Shown here in pieces: positions 32,475-43,849 of a stretch of DNA of 64,000 bases. The notes beneath the pieces were generated by a model that saw only the letters and a list, made by a program, of their open reading frames with translations, did no database searches and was not told the DNA's origin. The translations under genes were made by a program, and so were the position numbers. Within the stretch, counting starts at the first letter, position 1. Each line of letters begins with the position of its first letter. Origin of the DNA: Diabrotica undecimpunctata (lineage: Eukaryota > Arthropoda > Insecta > Coleoptera > Chrysomelidae); NCBI RefSeq assembly GCF_040954645.1, contig NC_092807.1, positions 48,925,991 through 48,989,990 of the forward strand. Direction: 5' to 3'.

Positions 32475-32479
32475 AAGGG

Positions 32480-32777
32480 TTAAGTATATATACTAGTATA
32501 GATTTCGTAGATATTTTTGACTATTTTTAAAAATTTATACCCTTAATTCTTTGTTAAAGTCACTTCCGCTTTGCGCCTTATTTAATCTCCAACTTTACCC
32601 GGAACGTTGCCACACTCAGCCATAAAAGTTTCAATGGTATTGATGTATTAATGGTACTCTTAAACTTAATTGTCCACTCTCTAACAATGTGATCATATCT
32701 GGTACAAAGCCAAAATTAAATATAATAAAAAGTAAATCTCCAGCTACACTTGTACTTTGTAACAAGTCCTTATAGTC
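32480..32777 (-). pseudogene. hAT transposase C-terminal portion, separated by a foldback insertion
   Basis: On the minus strand it begins DYKDLLQSTSVAGDLLFIIF and continues NFGFVPDMITLLESGQLSLRV, then decays. It continues the hAT gene that stops at 34950. Reading across the insertion at the TA (…SNKL then DYKD…), the frame is kept exactly. The dimerisation domain expected at the end is degraded. Confidence 0.7.
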
Positions 32778-32779
32778 TA

Positions 32780-34947
32780 GGCGGGATCTGTTTTGGATTG
32801 GACATATTCCATAGGAAGCTATTTTTTAGCTGGAATCCCTTCAGGATGTGCCCAATATCGATAATCACGATATGCGCCAGTCGCAAACCCTGTGCTAAAT
32901 TTTTTATTTAACAAAATCTGAAAACAATTGAAAATTTCTCATTTTTTTGCTCCTATTTTCGTTTATAATTCGGAAAATATTGATCCTAAAGAAAAAATTA
33001 TACGCAATTAAAAGTTTCGTTATTAAATTTTACACAATATTTCGTTAGCTAGAAATTAAAAATATAATGTTCATTATTGAAAACATAGCAATAATTGGAA
33101 AAAAAAAGTACAAAAAAATGAAGTTAATCCTTTAAATGTTTTCGATTTTCTAAACTTGACTTACAGGCTCCATATTCCGCCTAGAAAAACCTTGTAATAT
33201 GTTTAAAACGTGTGCTTAATTTTGTTAAGATCGGTCGAATAGGTTTTTGCATAATAATTTTGCAATCAAGCCTACTGGAAAAAAATCGCAAATTTTCAAA
33301 TTTATAGTAGGCCCTAAATAAGACCCTCAGATAGTTGTAACTTTTTTAACATTATAACGGAAGGCTCAAACTTTCAAACGCTATTTGTAAAATTCAAATC
33401 GGTTCACTAGGAGAGCCTAGAAATTTTTCTAAAGTTTTAAACATTTTTTATATATATTAGGCTTATAAACAAATTGAATAACTTTACGAGCTATAAACAT
33501 ATCAATTTCAAAATTTATACACTTAAAGAACATGAAAAGACGCTTCTTTAAAAAAAAAGATACATTCGGCTTACTGGTTGCCGAGATATTGAAGGTCAAA
33601 GTTGGCATACATTTGCCATAAGTGATAGAGGGCTCGTTTTAAACAAATACCCTCGTCTTGTCAAGTACTTTTTATATGAAAAGTTTTACGTAATGCGCTT
33701 CATGCCAACATTCATAAAAAAGACAAATAAAAAACCGTTTTCGCGTAAACTGTCTCTCGGAATGCATGAGAGGTGGTGGTGGGGGACATTCACTCGAAAT
33801 GTGAATCGGCGAGTTCAAAATCATAGCGCGCGCTAAAAATTGCATTATCTTGGCTTCTTGTTAACCAATTTTGCTCTTTTTTTTTGAATCGATGTCTCGG
33901 ACGACAAGGATTTCAAATATTTATCATATTTTCAAATAACATTTTTAATTGCTAATTGGGAAATTTGCAATAAACAATTGTATGTTAAACAAGTAATTGC
34001 ATTTTTTCTTCATGCATTTTTTTTTGAGCTTGCAATTTATACATTGAAGTAAATTGTTGCTTTTAGTAAACAAATATGTATTTATAAATTGTTAATAAAT
34101 AATTTAAATTGTTAACACAAAGGCGAACGAAAAAAATTTTTTTTATAAATAAACTTTGTTTTGACTTAATCTTCAATAATTTTTTTTAAAGTCTTTTCTT
34201 TTTTTGGAAGGATATGTTTAAAGCTCGTAAAGTTATTCAATTTGTTTATAAGCCTAAAAAATGTTTAAAACTTTAAAAAATTTTCTAGGCTCTCCTAGTA
34301 AACCGATTTAAATTTTACAAAAAGCGTTTGAAAGTTTGAGTCTTCCTTTATATGCAAAAAAATTTGCAACTATCTGAGAGCCTTATTTAGAGCCTACTAT
34401 AAATTTGAAAATTTGCGATTTTTTTCCAGTAGGCTGGATTGCAAAATTATTATGCAACACTTATCCGACCGATCTTAACAAAATTTAGCACACTTTTTTA
34501 AACATGTTAAAAAGTTTTTCTAGGCGGAATATGGAGCTTGTAAGTCAAGTTTAGAAAGTCGAAAACATTTAAAGTATTAACTTCATTTTTTTGTACTTTT
34601 TTTTTCCAATTATTGCTATTTTTTCAATAATAAACATTAAATTTTCAATTTCTAGCTAACGAAATATTGTGTAAAATTGAATAACGAAACTTTTAACTTG
34701 TTATAATTTTTTCTCTAGGATCAATATTTTCCGAATTATTAACGAAAATAGGAGCAAAAAAACGAGAAATTTTCAATTGTTTTCAGATTTTGTTAAATAA
34801 AAAATTTAGCACAGGGTTTGCGACTGGCGCAAACGGGCGCAAACTGGCGTGATTATCGATATTGGGCACATCCTGAAGGGATTTAGGCAAAAAAATAACT
34901 TCCTATGGAAAATGTCCATTATGGTATGAATTTCTACAGATCCCGCC
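32780..34947. mobile_element. 2168-bp foldback element inserted at TA in a hAT gene
   Basis: Two arms of about 700 bases (32780-33480 and 34220-34947) are reverse complements. The ends are GGCGGGATCTG and CAGATCCCGCC, with TA on both sides (32778-32779 and 34948-34949). Arms share CCTTCAGGATGTGCCCAATA, TAGGCGGAATATGGAGC-type words and GCCTACTATAAATTTG. The 740-base centre has no coding signal. The right arm has a local repeat, GGCGCAAACGGGCGCAAACTGG. TA targets suggest Tc1/mariner mobilisation of a non-autonomous element. Confidence 0.85.
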
Positions 34948-34949
34948 TA

Positions 34950-36115
34950 GTTTATTACTTTTAACTACACTCTGAACGTCGTCCTCCATGTCCAAAATTA
35001 AGTCTTTAACGGTATGAAAATGTTCAGCGTAGAAAATAGCCGCGTTAATCTACGTTTCACATCTGGTAATCACAGGGTCTGTTGGTAAACTAACTCCAGG
35101 CAGTCTCTCCCTATAATACATCTGCACTCTTAGAGGGGCTTTCATGAATTCTTTTTTAACATTCGAAATTAGCTTATTTACTGACGGAAATTGTGGTCTG
35201 ATGCAGGAATGGGAAAAATCTACCGGTTTTAACCGAAAACCGGTTTTCTTACTTCTCAATAACAGGTTTTATTGGTTGTTTTTTTGTCCCGGTTATAACC
35301 GGTTTTTTATTTTTCAAGTAAAAACCGGTTATTAGGTTTTTACGGTAATTAGGATTAGGTTAGGTATTATTTTGGATCCCAATCATAATTATTATTCGCA
35401 AGTAATTATTCCAAACAAAACCATAATTCAAATCCAGGTTAAACCGTAAGCAAAAAAAACCGGTATAACCGAAAACCGGTGTTTTGTCAAAAACCGCCAT
35501 CGCTATTCTGATGGTTTCTGCTATTCGGTTTATCCCGTGCAGAAGACGTATAACATGCACCAAATTGGGGTAAAATACTTTAAGTTTCTGTCCTAGTTTT
35601 TCCATATAGGGTGCGGTATTAGAGAGAAAAACCAACAACTTTTCTTCTGGCACTGGGTTTAGAAGAAATAAGCTTGATAGGGACTGCTGTATGACTCTGG
35701 ATACCGTCATATTGTTAGTTTTGTCCAACCGCTTCAAAGCGTTTAAATATGCGTTTCTAGAACTATTTTCTTGATGTGCTCCAATCATCAGATGTGCGAT
35801 ATATCTGCCACAAGCATCGGTACTTTCATCCATAACTATGTAGAAGTTTTTTCTCGTCAATTGAAAATTGTATTGCCCAAAAAACTGTCTCGTAGACCGA
35901 ATGAACATTTTTCTTTCTGATGGTCGACTCATCAGCAATAGTTTGGTTGCAATGCTTTTCTAAAAAACTTTTAAATTGATGCTGAAGTTTTTTTAGTAGT
36001 ATGTTAGCTGCCATCATAGTTTTACACAAGTCTTCTTGAAAAAATCCTTATCGGACTTAAATTTTGCATCCACATTTTAAAATGCGTTTTTAACATTCTC
36101 TTGAACAAACAGGCG
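34950..36115 (-). pseudogene. hAT transposase, interrupted by a MITE
   Basis: Minus strand. It starts near 36050 (CKTMMAANILLKKLQHQFKSFLEK; ADESTIRKKNVHSVYE), then 35938-35506 (NFYIVMDESTDACGRYIAHL; GINRIAETIR). After a 302-bp MITE it resumes at 35195-34950 (PQFPSVNKLISNVKKEF; LRVQMYYRERLPGVSLPTDP; AAIFYAEHFHTVKDLILDME). DESTD contains the first catalytic aspartate of hAT enzymes. A frameshift lies near 35930. The remainder is at 32480-32777. hAT transposases excise DNA by hairpin formation and leave 8-bp duplications. This copy is dead. Confidence 0.82.
35204..35505. mobile_element. hAT-type MITE rich in AACCGGTT palindromes
   Basis: Ends are CAGGAATGGG and (reverse) ATAGCGATGGCGG. The flanking duplications are GTCTGATG (35196-35203) and TTCTGATG (35506-35513), 7 of 8 equal. 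The interior has at least five ACCGGTT or AACCGG words in both orientations near both ends, so it folds back. A short TTAGGATTAGGTTAGG stretch sits near 35348. No coding capacity. Confidence 0.8.
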
Positions 36116-36315
36116 TACATTTTATTTTTGCAACCTTTCCGATATGCTGCGCTGTTTTTAAATGCTGATTCACTTGAAACTTTTTCTCACAAACAATTAT
36201 TTATAAATAGGCGTTCCCAAAAACTTTTTCTCCACTAAATTCTAACTCAGAAATACCCTTAATTCACGTAGAAGTTTTTACTATTTTCGCCATTTTTAAA
36301 ACCAATCAAAACTCG

Positions 36316-36316
<1 letters not shown>
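36116..36316. other. Gap upstream of the hAT fragment
   Basis: May hold the decayed N-terminus of the hAT gene. No motif is recognisable. Confidence 0.3.

Positions 36317-36384
<68 letters not shown>
36317..36384. repeat. (TA)n microsatellite
   Basis: About 34 TA units, touching the left end of the mariner-like element at 36385. Confidence 0.95.
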
Positions 36385-36387
<3 letters not shown>

Positions 36388-37780
36388 TGTAGGTAAAAGT
36401 TTATGGTCGGTATACTAGAATTTAACAGGATATCTAACACAGATATAAAATCATATTTTCAGCGAATAGACAAAGGTAAAAATCATATTTCCCCTTGGTC
36501 TCTCCTCCACATTCACACTAATTAACACAAATACTGGTATAAAATTTCTTAAACCCATGAGAAATTTACAGATTCGCATTTTTATTTGACTAAATTGTAA
36601 CCTAATTTCCAATAATACAAGACAGTTTTGGCAACATCGCCATTCGTACGTTCTCTTGAATGGTAAACTGCATACAATAGAGATCGAGCGCTATGCTATG
36701 TATTTCTTTTTTGGGGTAACCGCGTAAGTGTGAAGATTAAAATTTAATATGCCTACTATTTATACAACAGAAAAACGGGTACAAAAAATAAAATGGTCCT
36801 TTGGGGGTTCAGTACAAGAAACTAATAATTTATTTATTATGGCTTTTGAAAATAGTCCAATACCTATAGAAAAATTTGAAAAGTTTAGCTGTACTAATGA
36901 ATAATGTAAAAAATGCTGCCTATCAGATCAACCTTGCGAAAAATAAATTTCTTAAGAACGAGAAATTAGGGAAAAAAAGTTTGTGCATGGGATGAAGCGA
37001 CGCCATGTTTAAGTAAACAAATTGCCGATGAGGTTGATTTGAATGCAGAAACAGTTAGGAATATTTTAAAAACAACTACCATTGTTATAAAGTGAAGACA
37101 ACTTAAGAAATATTTCCTGATGATCAATTTAATCGGATGCAATTTTGTTGAAATTATGGTTTCCAAGGGTGTCCCCCTTCACAATTCATAAGAAACATAA
37201 TCCATCCGTTGTACGTTATTGGTTTCAGGAAAATAAGCATTTGAGTGTGTCTGTGCGTACACAGTGTTCACAAAAGTTGAATGTCTCGACTGGAGTTTTG
37301 GGAGACCATAATATTGGTCCTTTTTTCATTGAAGGCAATGTAAACGCAGTTAAATATCTCCAATTACTGCAAAGTCAAATTATTCCTGCACTTCAACGTC
37401 TTTAAATTAACTTTAACGAAATTTATTTTCAATAAGACGGCGGTCCTGCACATATTGCAAAAGCCATTTAGCGACTATTTAGCGTTAATTTTTGCTGAAC
37501 GTGTCATTAGTACTAATGGTACAATAAAATGGTCCCCTAGGTCACCCGACTTAGCTCCTCTAGATTTTTATTTTGGGGGATGCTAAACACGAAATTGTAC
37601 AGGCATGAGTTCGAGCGAGCCACCAACTTGAAGGAACTGAAGGAAACGATAATCCAACTTAGCCAAAACATATCGGCAGATGAACTCAACGCCATTGGAA
37701 ATGCGTTGTATAATAGATTTGGGTACTGTTCGTTAGAATTTGGTGGTCTGTTTGAACATTTAATTACCTAAGAATTTGGT
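36385..37780 (+). pseudogene. Mariner-like element with decayed transposase
   Basis: The left end reads CAGTGTAGGTAAAAG after the (TA)n. ATG 36750 starts PTIYTTEKRVQKIKWSFGG. Further blocks are WDEATPCLSKQIADEVDLNA (about 36990), HNPSVVRYWFQENKHLSV to GVLGDHNIGPFFIEGN (37190-37345), DGGPAHIAKAI (about 37440), and IKWSPRSPDLAPLDFYFWG (about 37530). The last two carry the second and third catalytic aspartates. At least three shifts and several stops. The 5' noncoding part (36400-36710) is shared with 50244-50692. No right inverted repeat was found. Confidence 0.7.
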
Positions 37781-38721
37781 TTAGAATTTCTAATTGTTTG
37801 GAATTATTTTTAATTTAAACAGTAGTGTTAGAATTATTTTTATTTGATTTCATTTTTATAGAACAAATTTTATACTTTTATACTCATTTTTCCTTTTGTG
37901 TTTCATTTTTATAGAACTAATTTTTATTTTCACACCTACGACCTCCAAAAAAACTAAACGAAAATATGGTTTCAAAGAGATTATTTGGAAAACACAAAAT
38001 AATATCTTATTTTTAAATAAAAGACGTAATTTTTCGTCTAAATTCAGTTTAAATTAAATATAATCCACCTGCTCCTTCCTAATGCCTTACTAGTACTGGC
38101 TTTATTTATTATGATTTATGAAAGACCAACCCACTATAAACCCATGCAATACGCATGGCATACCAAACTAGTACTTTGACGACGCGACGTTATAAAATAA
38201 TTGTGTATGAAGCTTTTTATTGCGGCGTCATAATGCAGATTATTATTTTTATTGGGAATAAGGCAAAATGTGATTTTAAAATAGGCTTATTTTGATGTTT
38301 AGATTTCCAATTCGGAAATCGTACTTAAAATACATTACTTAAGAAACATTAATAAATTTTATTTATATAAAACGACTAGATGACATTTCGACTAGATCTT
38401 CGGAATATGCATTACTTAGGAGGGCATATTTGGCTTCGCTTGGCTTTGCTTTGCTACTTCATAATATACATAACATTAAAGGGCAACATAATCTCTTAAT
38501 AGTTTCCAATTTATGCTTATACATTTGGTCCTCTTTAAATCAATCTTTATTTCATAGTTACGATATACGCGATTTAGATGTTCTATTAATTATGTAAATT
38601 ATTTAATCTCCTGCAATTATAACCACGCGTAACGTAGATATCAATTACCTCTTCATGTATTCTGATACCATTTGTTCGTTTAAGTATAGCTTTCTGGAAG
38701 AGGCTTCACGTTTACAATATA
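37781..38721. other. Gap with diverged R1 copy
   Basis: 38258-38336 is a weak minus-strand copy of R1 (ATTGGGAATAAGGC, TTTCCAATTCGGAAATCG). No gene elsewhere. Confidence 0.5.
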
Positions 38722-40301
38722 CACTCACGGACAAAAATATCGAATATTTTGGAATTTTTCAATTTTTTTTGTAGTCACTATTATTTCAAAATAATTTTAG
38801 CCTACTGATAATACTTATGTAGTAGGCTCATGTATTTAACTGGTTTGAAATATTTTGACGTTTATTTTGACGTTTATTCAGTGGTTAGTGTCATTCGTAC
38901 ATTTTATCATAAAAAACCTTCTTCACGTAAATGAAAAATCCTACTAATTCGGTTATTTTTAGATTGATTTATTAAGTTTAATTAAATTTTGTTTTGATTT
39001 AACTAAGTTTAAAACAAGTATGCCACCAATTCGACACTGCGATGAAGCCCAAGTAGCACATATTGTTAATTTGGTACGAGGACGGATATGCACAAAAAGG
39101 TATCGCACGACGTCTCAGCAAAACTGAATCTATAGTTTCCAATACTTTCAAAAGGTACCGCGAAACAGGAAATTTTGTACGAAGGCCTGATCAAGGACGC
39201 CCAAGGCGCACAACCGCAATTGATGACCGTTTTTTGGTTCATAATTCTACACGAAATCGTTCATTGACATCGATGCACCTCAGAAATGAGCTATTAAATG
39301 TTAGACAAGTTAATGCGAGCTCACAAACAGTTAGACGAAGATCAAAAGAAGCAAACTTAAAGCCCAGACACCCAGCCAAAGTTCCACGTCTTCTCCAAGA
39401 TTATAAAGCTTGTCGTTTGGAATTTGCAAGAACACATATTTAGTGGAATATCGACAACTGGAAAAACGTTCTTTTTACTGATGAGACCAGAATTCTATTA
39501 TGGAAACCAGATGGTCAAAACTACGTCTACAGAAGTATTGGAGAACGATTCTCTAGCTGAAGTCTCGCCCAGACCGTTAGTTTTGGAGTTGATGGCATAA
39601 TTCTTTGGGAAGGTATGAGTTGGGAGGTACGTACCGCACTTGTGGAAGTGATTGGACGGATGACTGGTGATTCTTACGATTAAAACATCCTGCAAGATTA
39701 TGTTTTGTCATATGTTGGTTACATTGGATATGAAAGATTCACGTTAATGCACGATAATGCTCGATCACATACCGCTGCCATAGTGAGTAATTATCTTGAC
39801 GAGGTCCAAATTCAAACATTGGATCGGCCACCGTTTAGCCCAGATTTAAATCCAATAGAGCACATGTGTGATTACCTAAGACGCAGCATACGACAAAGAA
39901 ATCCCGTTCCAAATACGATAGAGCAGCTTCGGCTTGCTGCACAAGATGAATGGAATGCAATTTCTCAAGGATATGTCCAAAATTTACTTGTAAGCATGCT
40001 GAGAAAGATGCAAGCAGTAATAAGAGCTAGAGGGGAAAATACTCTTTACTGATCATGCATTTCTTTCAGTTAAAACGACTTGTTTAAGCAATTTAAATTA
40101 TCATTTAAGTTTAGAGTATAATAACCTTATTTACCCAATATTAAACATTTATTTTTTTCGCAATTTTCTCCGCATAAAAATTTAAAATTGTTCATTAAAC
40201 ATTGTTAAAATAAAGTCTATTTTACAATAAACGACTTGATTTATTTTGAAAAAACAAAGATTAGAAAATTCCAAAATATTCGATATTTTTGTCCATGAGT
40301 G
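38722..40301 (+). mobile_element. Full-length Tc1-like element (DD34E), 1580 bp
   Basis: Inverted ends of at least 37 bases with one mismatch: CACTCACGGACAAAAATATC at the left, CACTCATGGACAAAAATATC on the opposite strand at the right. TA lies directly outside both (38720-38721, 40302-40303). It encloses one transposase gene. The element is complete in structure, so it could be mobilised by a related enzyme although its own gene is broken. Confidence 0.95.
39019..40052 (+). pseudogene. Tc1-like transposase with three stops and one frameshift
   Basis: ATG 39019 (MPPIRHCDEAQVAHIVNL) runs into a one-base shift near 39075 (an extra G). It continues EDGYAQKGIARRLSKTESIV (helix-turn-helix), GRPRRTTAIDDRFL (AT-hook-like GRPRR), NWKNVLFTDET, YERFTLMHDNARSHTAA and SPDLNPIEHMCDYLRR. 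D-to-E spacing counts 34. In-frame stops are TAG 39441, TGA 39558 and TAA 39681. It ends at TGA 40050. Three stops in an otherwise clean frame suggest moderate age. Confidence 0.93.
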
Positions 40302-40303
40302 TA

Positions 40304-40789
40304 TATATTTAATTTCGGTTCATGACTTTGTATGTTCAAAGAATTTTTAGTAAAATATATAACAACTTTTTTTACAGTAAGTTTTAAAAATATACGTTGT
40401 ACATATAAAATGTTTACCTTAATACACTTAATTTTCTGCGCCGTTCGCAGAACGAATAAAAGTCCCTAACCGTTGGCCGTTCTCTCATCACATCCGAATA
40501 TATTGAATGAATTTATTTTGTGGTAACCGTCCACCCGCAGAAAGTTTATTCAATTTCGAAAAAGGGTCGAAGCACCTGCAATGTTTGAATTAGTTCTGCC
40601 AAAGGGAATTAATCTAGTAGCCCGTGTAAGAAAATAAGTAAAATCTACAATTCGAAGATAGTTTTCCGATGTTTTATTTTGCTGTTTTCTGAATCTGTTT
40701 TATTAACTCTTAACTGGTATCATCATTTTAGTCGGCCTAACTGATATCGTCGAGTCAATCTTGTTTTTATGCATTTATGGTCAAAAAAA
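40304..40789. other. Noncoding gap
   Basis: I see no gene. A short GC-richer stretch lies at 40435-40620. Confidence 0.35.
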
Positions 40790-42235
40790 TCCGAACACTT
40801 GCATTTTGTACGTTTTTCGAAATTCTGTAGTTTGTTTAAGAAGTGGTTTAAATAGGAAGAAAGTAAACATTAATAATGGAAATCGTTAATTTAAAACACT
40901 AAAAAGGTAAAAATAGGAGAAATTAACTCAACCTAAGAATAAGTAATGCAAAAAAAACATTTTTTGGAAAAATTAAACAAACGAAAAATAAAATTTTAAT
41001 TGTCCACAGTTGGCTGTTCTTTAGGTTTAGTATCGGGTATTGTCTCACCTACATCTGCGAAAGATTTCATTATGCCTTAGCATACTTGCAATAAGTCGCT
41101 TAATCTGTTTTTGCGGTATATGTTTCCATTATTCATTGAACGATATTTTCAGCTTGAATCGTTTCTGGCAATGGTTGCCTCTTTCATCTTTTTCGCTAAA
41201 ATATTCCATAAATCTTCCAATGGCTTTATGTCAGGACTATAAGCAGGCTAATTTTAAACGAGAATTCCGACAGTATTTAGGTAGTCGATGACGATTCGCG
41301 CAGTATGTGGACACGTATTATCCTGCATAAATAAGAAATTATTCCCAACGAAAAGGGCATAGGGAACAACATTGTCCTCCAAATACTGTAGTATGTATAT
41401 ATCTGCTGTTAGAGTTCCATATTCCATCACTATGGTGATGAAACTAGTTTCGCGCGTCCATTGAGAAAATACCCGCCCATACCATAACACTTCCGCCAAC
41501 AAACTGCGTTCTGGGTGAGACACAGCAAGGTGCAAATCGTACATGGGTCTCATCCATAAACTGTCGCGTTTGTCTGGAGATCGTAAACAAAAAATGGACT
41601 TATCAGAAAACACTGTATTGCTGAAAATTCCAGTCTCTGTGAGCATTCGTAAATTTCAACCTTTTAGCTGGATGAGCTGCTGTTAATTTATGGCATGCAA
41701 CTGGCTTATGAGAACGTAAACCATTTTAATGTAGTACTCGTCTCACAGTTCATGCAGTAACATAAGTTCCTCGAGATTCTAACAAACGACTAGCGATAAC
41801 ATTAGACCTTGGATCGATCCCTGCACTCTGTACCTGATCTGTGCACTTTTTTTTGCCTGATCCTGGGCTTCTGGTGTATTATTTTGTGGTACACACTTTG
41901 TAAGAGCATTATGAATGGTACTTTTGGCAATATTTAAATTATTTGCAATATAACGTATACTGCGATATTCTTCATGTATTGCCACAACTGTTGCATTATG
42001 TTCGGTAGTCGTACTAACACGATTTGAAAACACTTACGAACAGTGATATGAATTTATCAGAACAAACGTGAAACTTATTGCTAATACAATCAAAAAAAGC
42101 AGAAAATCTGTTACTAGTAAACAAGATAAAGGGTCGTTTTTTGCCAAATGTCAAAATTTTGTTTCTGTATAGACACGATCATTTATAAACGTTTATTAAT
42201 TAAAAAAAGTGTTCAGTAGGCGGTACTGTCTACTA
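40790..42235 (-). pseudogene. Second Tc1-like element, decayed DD34E transposase
   Basis: Minus strand. 42033-41779 is helix-turn-helix (TVVAIHEEYRSIRYIANNLN; IAKSTIHNALTK). About 41750-41650 reads TVRRVLH then NGLRSHKPVACHKLTAAHPA. 41646-41254 covers NTVFSDKSIFCLRSPD to FMQDNTCPHTARIVIDYLN, and 41250-41190 YSPDIKPLEDLW. D-to-E spacing is 34, and two stops fall between D and E. Ends are only loosely matched: CCGAACACTT near 40790 and a reverse CTGAACACTTTTTT near 42220. Confidence 0.75.
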
Positions 42236-42289
42236 GCGCGAAGCTTTATATTAATCGACAAAAATGCTGGTTTTACTATTATCTTTCGT

Positions 42290-42438
42290 GATGAAGCTAT
42301 TTTCTTGTGGCATGTTAAAGTAATTACTATTTAAATGGAAATAAGCCACAATTAAAGGTTAAAGTACGTTTATTGACGTTTCAATTTCCACTTCGGAATT
42401 CGTTCTCAAAATACAAACATTAGTAAATTAAACAAATT
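42290..42438 (-). repeat. Dispersed repeat R1, copy 5
   Basis: The best-preserved copy, including GAAGCTATTTTCTTGTGGCA, TAATTACTATTTAAATGG, TTAAAGTACGTTTATTGACG and TTCTCAAAATACAAACATTA. Confidence 0.85.
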
Positions 42439-42747
42439 TTGTTTTTATTTTATTCAATTTTTTTATTTTAATTTATTTTCAAAATTTCGTGATATTTTCA
42501 AATTTATATTCACCAACAATTTTTGTATGTGTATATTTTTAACCTTTTTTCATGCTTTATCGCATTCATAAGTAAGACCTTTTTTACGTTCTCTGTACAA
42601 AAATTATGAAACATTTATTTATGAAAACATTAGCAGTTTTGACATTTCGTATACCTAACCGCCAGCTCCCCGTTAGGTACACAAATGGACTGTTCCGCTG
42701 TGACTATATAATATGAAAATGTTTTACTAATATTTTTTTATTTATAT
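42439..42747. other. Noncoding gap
   Basis: AT-rich. AAATGGACTGTTC near 42684 also occurs at 21426. No gene. Confidence 0.35.
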
Positions 42748-42748
42748 A

Positions 42749-42796
<48 letters not shown>
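42748..42796. repeat. (TA)n microsatellite
   Basis: About 24 TA units, joined to an inverted PLE 3' end at 42797. Confidence 0.95.
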
Positions 42797-42800
<4 letters not shown>

Positions 42801-43420
42801 CCAATAGCTAAGATTAATAATATTACAGGAATTAATAATAAACTCAAAAGTCTTCCGGGTTGAACCGCGTTGATTATCATTGCGCCGAGCTTTCGACATA
42901 CTCTTTGATTTCTTCTTTAGGGCTTCCGAGACTTCCAGTCTTTCGAGCCCCCAGAGACTTCTACATTAATCATTAACCAATGCATTACTGGTACTGGGAA
43001 TAGAGGACGGTTCATTTTTACAGTCGATGGTGACGTGGTTTGGGTGAAGGTTGGTGTCTTTTCAAACCTACCTGAATGGTATACATCCTAGTATCCAGTT
43101 CACAATGGAGGTAGAAACTGATTCATCCCTACCGTTTCTCGACGGTATCATAAAAAAAACCAATACCACGAATTTCATCACTCTGGTTAACGAAAACCCA
43201 TCCATACCAATCGTTACTTGTATGTCAACTCTCATCACCCCCCTTTACAAATTAATTTAGTCATTATTACACTTGTCTCCAGACAACTTTGCCTTTGCGA
43301 TGATGCAAGTAGACCCACTGAACTCTCTAGTTTAAAACAAGTCCTCATCCACAATGGTTACCGCAAAAAGCACATCAATAGAAGCATCAGCAGATACCAA
43401 TCCCCTACTGAATCTTAACT
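42797..43420 (+). pseudogene. PLE remnant (PLE-A) with inverted 3' end in front of RT fragments
   Basis: 42797-42930, read on the minus strand, is a PLE 3' end: CTAAAGAA, a weak hairpin, GAAAGCTC, GGCGCAATGATAATCAACGC, ending in the (TA)n. To its right, on the plus strand, are RT thumb fragments: FQTYLNGIHPSIQFTMEVET, SSLPFLDGIIKK (43050-43165), NSHHPPLQ (43225), and PTELSSLKQVLIHNGYRKKH (43315-43375). This repeats the head-to-tail inverted layout of PLE-1. The upstream RT core and the GIY-YIG domain are missing. Confidence 0.7.
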
Positions 43421-43849
43421 AAAAGACTCAGACCCTCATCATACGGAAGCTTTTCTTCCTTACATCAAAGTGTTACTGACAAAATCGACAAAAAACATTT
43501 GTAAAAAAAGTCAATCAAATAGAATAATATAAATCATGCGAAATTTGTACCAAAACTCACGAACACACCCTCTATCGAGACGCGACCTTTCCTTTCGATG
43601 ATCTAATGACAACTGCCCCTTTATCTCATACATCGACTATCAATTCTTCTATTCAAAAAAAACTGTCCAATCAAAAAGCTTTATTTTGTTTACAATCATT
43701 AAGAAAAAAAAACCCATTACTGTTTCCAGAGAAACTAAAATTTTTGCTTTAAAATTGGCTTTCCCTTTGGTTACAAATACATAATTCCTTCCTATAACAA
43801 AAGGTTAACTACAATATCTTAATCCTAGGTCATATACAAACAATGAAGA
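43421..43849. other. Gap
   Basis: Possibly decayed PLE tail. No motif is secure. Confidence 0.3.

Noticed and set aside
35345..35365. Insect telomere repeat (TTAGG)n
   Set aside because: Only about three imperfect units inside a MITE; no array.
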